This document shows positions 60,668 to 64,000 of a stretch of DNA of 64,000 nt, one piece after another. A model generated the notes under the pieces. The model made no database searches, was not told the origin of the DNA, and worked only from the letters and a program-made list of their open reading frames with translations. Position 1 is the first letter of the stretch. Each line of letters opens with the position of its first letter. A program made the translations under genes and the position numbers. This DNA comes from Oscillospiraceae bacterium. Its GTDB lineage: Bacteria > Bacillota > Clostridia > Oscillospirales > CAG-272. The stretch covers positions 1-64,000 of the forward strand of contig SVSI01000010.1 in the NCBI GenBank assembly GCA_015064385.1, written 5' to 3'.

Positions 60668-62572
60668 GTGATGATTGCACTTGCCTGTGATAAAATATCA
60701 CTTTCCTTCGGCGCAAAGAGCGTGCTTGAAAACGTATCGTTTTCGGTGCAGACGGGCGAAAAGCTCGGTATCGTCGGGGTGAACGGTGCGGGAAAATCCA
60801 CGCTTTTTTCAGTTATAACGGGGAACGTGGCACCCGATAGCGGAAACGTTTATATCGCAAAGGGATGCTCGGTCGGCTATCTTGCACAGAACGCGATAAT
60901 CGACAGCGAACGCACTCTTTTCGAGGAGATGCTCGACGCCCAAAGTGATCTTATCGCAATGGAAGAAAAGCTCTCCGTGCTTCGCGAGCGGGCAGAGGGC
61001 GGAGATGAGAGCGCCTCCCTTGAATTTTCTCTTTTGCACGAGAGGTTTATTAGCGAGGGCGGACTTGAGTACAGAGGCAGATGCAGAGGAATACTTTCAA
61101 GTCTCGGCTTTAGCGAAACGGTGCAAGGCAGGTCGGTAAACTCCCTTAGCGGCGGACAAAAAACCAGAGTTGCACTTGCAAAGCTCCTCGTGCGTGAGCC
61201 CGATATAATCCTGCTCGACGAGCCCACAAACCATCTCGACGTTGAAAGCATCGCTTGGCTCGAAAAATTCATTTCGGGAAGCAAAAAGACCTTTCTCATA
61301 ATCTCGCACGATAGATATTTTCTTTGCTCGGTCACAGACCATACTCTGGAAATAGAGCATACGAGAGCGAAGCTTTATAACGGAAATTACGATAAATATC
61401 TCGAGACCAAAAAGCGCGACCGTGAGATCCTCGAGCATCATTACAAAAATCAGCAAAAGGAGATCGCGCGCATCGAAGCGTACATCGAGCAGCAGAGAAG
61501 ATGGAACCGCGAGAAGAATATAATTGCCGCGGAGAGCCGTCAGAAGCAGCTTGATAAGATGGTAAGAATAGAAGCGCCGACGAGCGATCCGACTAAGGTG
61601 AGAATGAGATTTGAGCAGTCCGAGGAGAGCGGAGACGACGTTTTATCGGTAAAGCGGCTGTCCAAATCGTACGGCGAGAAGAAGCTTTTTGCCGATCTCT
61701 CGTTTGAGGTCAAAAAGCGTGACCGCGTTTTCATAATAGGAACGAACGGCTGCGGAAAATCCACGCTGATCAAGATACTCAATTATAAGGAAACGCCGGA
61801 CGCGGGACGTTTTGACTATGGATATAACGTAAAATCGGGCTATTACGATCAGGAAAATCAGAATCTGACACCGAGTGCCACAGTCCTTGACGAGCTTTGG
61901 GACTGCTACGCAGATCTCACGCAGACCGAGGTTCGTAACGCGCTTGCACTCTTTAATTTCCGCTCGGACGATATATTCAAGGAGGTAAGGGTGCTCAGCG
62001 GCGGAGAAAAGGCACGTCTCACCTTTGCCAAAATGATGCTCTCAAAGACGAACACCCTCTTTCTCGACGAGCCGACCAACCACCTTGATATCCCCTCGCG
62101 AGAGGTGCTCGAGGACGCGATCGAACAGTTCCCGGGAACCGTAATTGCCGTTTCTCACGACAGATATTTCATAAAAAAGCTTGCAACGCGAATTCTTTCC
62201 TTCGAGGAAAACGGAGTACTCGATTTTGACGGTACTTACGAGGATTATTTGAGGTATAAAGAGAGAGTGGCAAACTCGGAAGAGACCGGCGGCGCGTCCC
62301 AAAATGAAGAGAGCGTCTCCGACTCGAAGAAAAAATATCTTGAGGATAAAAAGAGTGCTTCCGAGAGGCGCAAGCGCGAGCGCAGGATAGCGTATCTCTA
62401 CGACGAGATAAAAAAGACGGAAAATGCACTCGATGCCGTCGAAAGGGAAATGTCGGGAGAGGCAGCAAGCGACCACGTACGTCTTACGGAGCTGTACGGA
62501 GAGAACACCCGTCTTGAAGAATATATGCTCGAATGTATGCAGGAGCTTGAGGAGCTTGAGAGCTTACAGTAA
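60668..62572 (+). CDS. ABC-F ATPase (translation factor/ribosome-protection type)
   Basis: 634 residues with two ABC domains and no membrane helices: GVNGAGKST, LSGGQKTRVALAKLL and IILLDEPTNHLD, then GTNGCGKST, LSGGEKARLTFAKMM and TLFLDEPTNHLD. The interdomain linker (about 240-320) and a C-terminal coiled coil (from 545) match the ABC-F family, which acts on the ribosomal E-site. It could be housekeeping (YdiF/Uup-like) or resistance-related; the sequence by eye does not decide. The start is GTG 60668 or ATG 60671; GAGAGGAG fits both. Confidence 0.93.
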   Translation: MMIALACDKISLSFGAKSVLENVSFSVQTGEKLGIVGVNGAGKSTLFSVITGNVAPDSGNVYIAKGCSVGYLAQNAIIDSERTLFEEMLDAQSDLIAMEEKLSVLRERAEGGDESASLEFSLLHERFISEGGLEYRGRCRGILSSLGFSETVQGRSVNSLSGGQKTRVALAKLLVREPDIILLDEPTNHLDVESIAWLEKFISGSKKTFLIISHDRYFLCSVTDHTLEIEHTRAKLYNGNYDKYLETKKRDREILEHHYKNQQKEIARIEAYIEQQRRWNREKNIIAAESRQKQLDKMVRIEAPTSDPTKVRMRFEQSEESGDDVLSVKRLSKSYGEKKLFADLSFEVKKRDRVFIIGTNGCGKSTLIKILNYKETPDAGRFDYGYNVKSGYYDQENQNLTPSATVLDELWDCYADLTQTEVRNALALFNFRSDDIFKEVRVLSGGEKARLTFAKMMLSKTNTLFLDEPTNHLDIPSREVLEDAIEQFPGTVIAVSHDRYFIKKLATRILSFEENGVLDFDGTYEDYLRYKERVANSEETGGASQNEESVSDSKKKYLEDKKSASERRKRERRIAYLYDEIKKTENALDAVEREMSGEAASDHVRLTELYGENTRLEEYMLECMQELEELESLQ

Positions 62573-62578
62573 TACACG

Positions 62579-62619
62579 AAATCGCACCGTACGCAATGCG
62601 TAAGAGGTGCGATTTTCTT
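62579..62619 (+). terminator. Terminator after the ABC-F gene
   Basis: AAATCGCACC / GGTGCGATTT outer stem with inner TACGC/GCGTA stem, followed by TCTTACTTT. Confidence 0.75.
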
Positions 62620-62687
62620 ACTTTGGTGTAATATTCTCACTTTGGGTGCGACTTTAGGTAAAATTTTTAGGAAAATCGTGAGCAATA

Positions 62688-62716
62688 TTGACAAAATGAG
62701 ACGGTGTTGATATAAT
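62688..62716 (+). promoter_or_regulatory. Strong promoter of the secreted-protein gene
   Basis: TTGACA (62688-62693), 17-bp spacer, TATAAT (62711-62716). Confidence 0.85.
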
Positions 62717-62794
62717 ATATCTATCTAAAAGTCACAAGATATGAGGGCAAAGTGACTAAGGTGAATTCCAATAAATATTCTAGGAGGAAATGAA

Positions 62795-64000
62795 ATGAAG
62801 AAAAGAATTCTCTCTCTTATTTTGGTGTGTGTGTTCGTTCTTTCGATGATACCCGCAACCCTCTCTGCTGCACCCGTCAAGGCATCCGTCAAGACGACTG
62901 CTGCACAGGACGGTTATTCGGTGGTCAGCGGAAACGACGATACGATCACCAAAGACGTGGACGGAACCTATCTCGTTTCGAGAAAGGGCGCAAAGGACAC
63001 TATCGTAAAGAAGGGCAATGCAACCCTTGAAGAAGGATGGATATCCCTCGATATGCCCGTCGGATCTGCCTATCAGATGAGACGTAAGCAGGGTATCATC
63101 TTCGGTGTAAACGACCTTACGAATCTCAGCAGCGGCACTCACTACTTCGCGTACATAGAGTGCACTAATGACGGTACGAATCAGTATGTCCGTCTTGCAG
63201 AGGTTAAAGACGGAACGGCAACCAAGATCTCTGCTGACTACCAGCTCGATGGCGTTCTTAACAACATCGAGGTAATGGAGCTCGATTCGATAGAGCTTTC
63301 CGTTTACTTTACCAAGGACGGAGTTATTAAGCTGTATATCCAGGATATCTGCGTTTACTCCACCACGGGAAAGACTATCTCGGGTAACAAGTACGCTATT
63401 CAGCTCAGTGACTCTATATCGGGTACTGTCACAAGAGCATCTGCAGACTACGCGTTCAACTCGCTCACCACAAAGGGCTTTGCTGATTACAAGCTCTACT
63501 ATGGCGGCTGGGATATGGGTGCAAAAGGTATCACCTCGGCGCAGAACTTCAACAGCTCTGCAATTGATAACAGATCTCTCTGGCTTGCAAACGATACTCA
63601 CGGCGACGAGACCGTGTTCCACTTCTCTATAAAGGATTATAAGAACGGAACGTCCGGAACCACGAGCGCAAACGATACAAACACGGGTATCGTGTTCGGT
63701 GTTACCGCACCGAGCGTGGAGCAGAACAAGGGCTTCTATAACGGAAAGTCCTATGCTTACTATCACGTATATCTCCAGTATAAGACGAGTGGAGATGCAG
63801 TGATCGGTATTGCACGCTGCGATATGTCTCTCATTGCTACCGACGCTGAACCTTCTAAAAACTACGCGGTACTTAAGACCAAGAACGTAAAAGACTTCGG
63901 CGCAGACTGTGCAGACGGAGACAGCAACGGTGTTTCCAACTGGATAGACGCGGGCAAGGCAGTAAACGGAAACGTTTACTATAACGCACTTACCGGCGAC
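62795..64000 (+). CDS. Secreted protein, C-terminus beyond window (402 codons seen)
   Basis: The frame is open from the ATG at 62795 (GGAGG 6-10 nt upstream) to the window end. A signal peptide (MKKRILSLILVCVFVLSMIP) with an AxA-type cleavage region is followed by beta-rich modules. Two stretches look related: GIIFGVNDLTNLSSG..YFAYIE and GIVFGVTAPSVEQNKG..YYHVYL. They suggest repeated LamG-like or carbohydrate-binding units. No catalytic motif is seen in this part. It is probably a large cell-surface or extracellular enzyme. Confidence 0.85.
   Translation, partial: MKKRILSLILVCVFVLSMIPATLSAAPVKASVKTTAAQDGYSVVSGNDDTITKDVDGTYLVSRKGAKDTIVKKGNATLEEGWISLDMPVGSAYQMRRKQGIIFGVNDLTNLSSGTHYFAYIECTNDGTNQYVRLAEVKDGTATKISADYQLDGVLNNIEVMELDSIELSVYFTKDGVIKLYIQDICVYSTTGKTISGNKYAIQLSDSISGTVTRASADYAFNSLTTKGFADYKLYYGGWDMGAKGITSAQNFNSSAIDNRSLWLANDTHGDETVFHFSIKDYKNGTSGTTSANDTNTGIVFGVTAPSVEQNKGFYNGKSYAYYHVYLQYKTSGDAVIGIARCDMSLIATDAEPSKNYAVLKTKNVKDFGADCADGDSNGVSNWIDAGKAVNGNVYYNALTGD

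Overview
The window looks like chromosome of a spore-forming, Gram-positive member of the Clostridia, most likely an uncultured gut-type lineage near Oscillospirales or Christensenellales. The evidence is spoIVA, a ymxH/ylmC-type gene, a SleC-like spore-cortex module, a class B sortase, addAB instead of recBCD, a Clp ATPase, and vegetative promoters of the form TTGACA-17-TATAAT. I cannot fix the genus. Base composition is moderate. A few genes (Big2/LRR surface protein, the membrane protein at 30.5-31.2 kb, the GIY-YIG-like protein after tRNA-Val) look AT-richer and are probably accessory.

Layout. 0-2 kb: part of a hairpin-array repeat, then spoIVA and ymxH. 2.1-5 kb: a structured leader RNA with its own terminator, a small membrane protein and a Big2/leucine-rich-repeat surface protein. 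5-11 kb (minus): sortase, uvrA, uvrB. 11.2-18.3 kb (plus): ilvE, an RluA-type pseudouridine synthase, a DUF3810-type membrane metallopeptidase, murA, a second RluA-type enzyme, lnt. 18.6-20.1 kb: a solute-binding lipoprotein under a strong promoter. 20.2-27.2 kb (minus): PflA-like radical SAM protein, tRNA-Lys, ClpA/C-like ATPase, three SleC-like spore proteins, gap. 27.4-29.9 kb: a degenerate sensor-like protein and pncB. 30-31.6 kb: dispersed repeats, an unknown membrane protein with a second structured leader RNA, and the addB promoter. 31.6-39.6 kb: addB, addA and an alpha/alpha-toroid protein. 39.7-43.4 kb: dut, maf, nth, a membrane protein, a MORN protein and a Nudix hydrolase. 43.4-43.8 kb: a symmetric hairpin-array element. 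43.8-46.5 kb: mtnN-luxS (minus) divergent from an MFS gene, with three 22-bp direct repeats between the promoters. 46.6-50.4 kb: a heterodimeric ABC exporter. 50.5-51.3 kb: tRNA-Val and a T5orf172-like gene. 51.4-54.3 kb: a NanA-like aldolase and an intracellular BNR/sialidase-like protein, divergent from an AraC regulator. 54.3-56.6 kb: two COG0523 GTPases (one with a His-rich array) and tRNA-Leu. 56.6-62.6 kb: mgtE, lysC, an FkbM methyltransferase, an ABC-F ATPase. 62.8 kb to the end: a secreted protein cut by the window edge.

Most of the window is housekeeping: DNA repair (uvrAB, addAB, nth, dut, maf), envelope (murA, lnt, sortase), the activated-methyl cycle (mtnN-luxS) and amino-acid or cofactor enzymes (ilvE, lysC, pncB). 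The most unusual signal is a pair of unlinked leader RNAs (2132-2300 plus; 31262-31428 minus). In each, a promoter with 17-bp spacing fires into a 113-114-nt long hairpin, followed after 23-24 nt by a UUCG-capped GTGCG...CGCAC terminator just ahead of the ribosome-binding site of an uncharacterised membrane protein gene. Their arms differ in sequence but keep the pairing, so they are candidates for a new structured-RNA family. Next in interest are the mirror-symmetric hairpin element at 43.4-43.8 kb and the luxS/MFS direct-repeat array.
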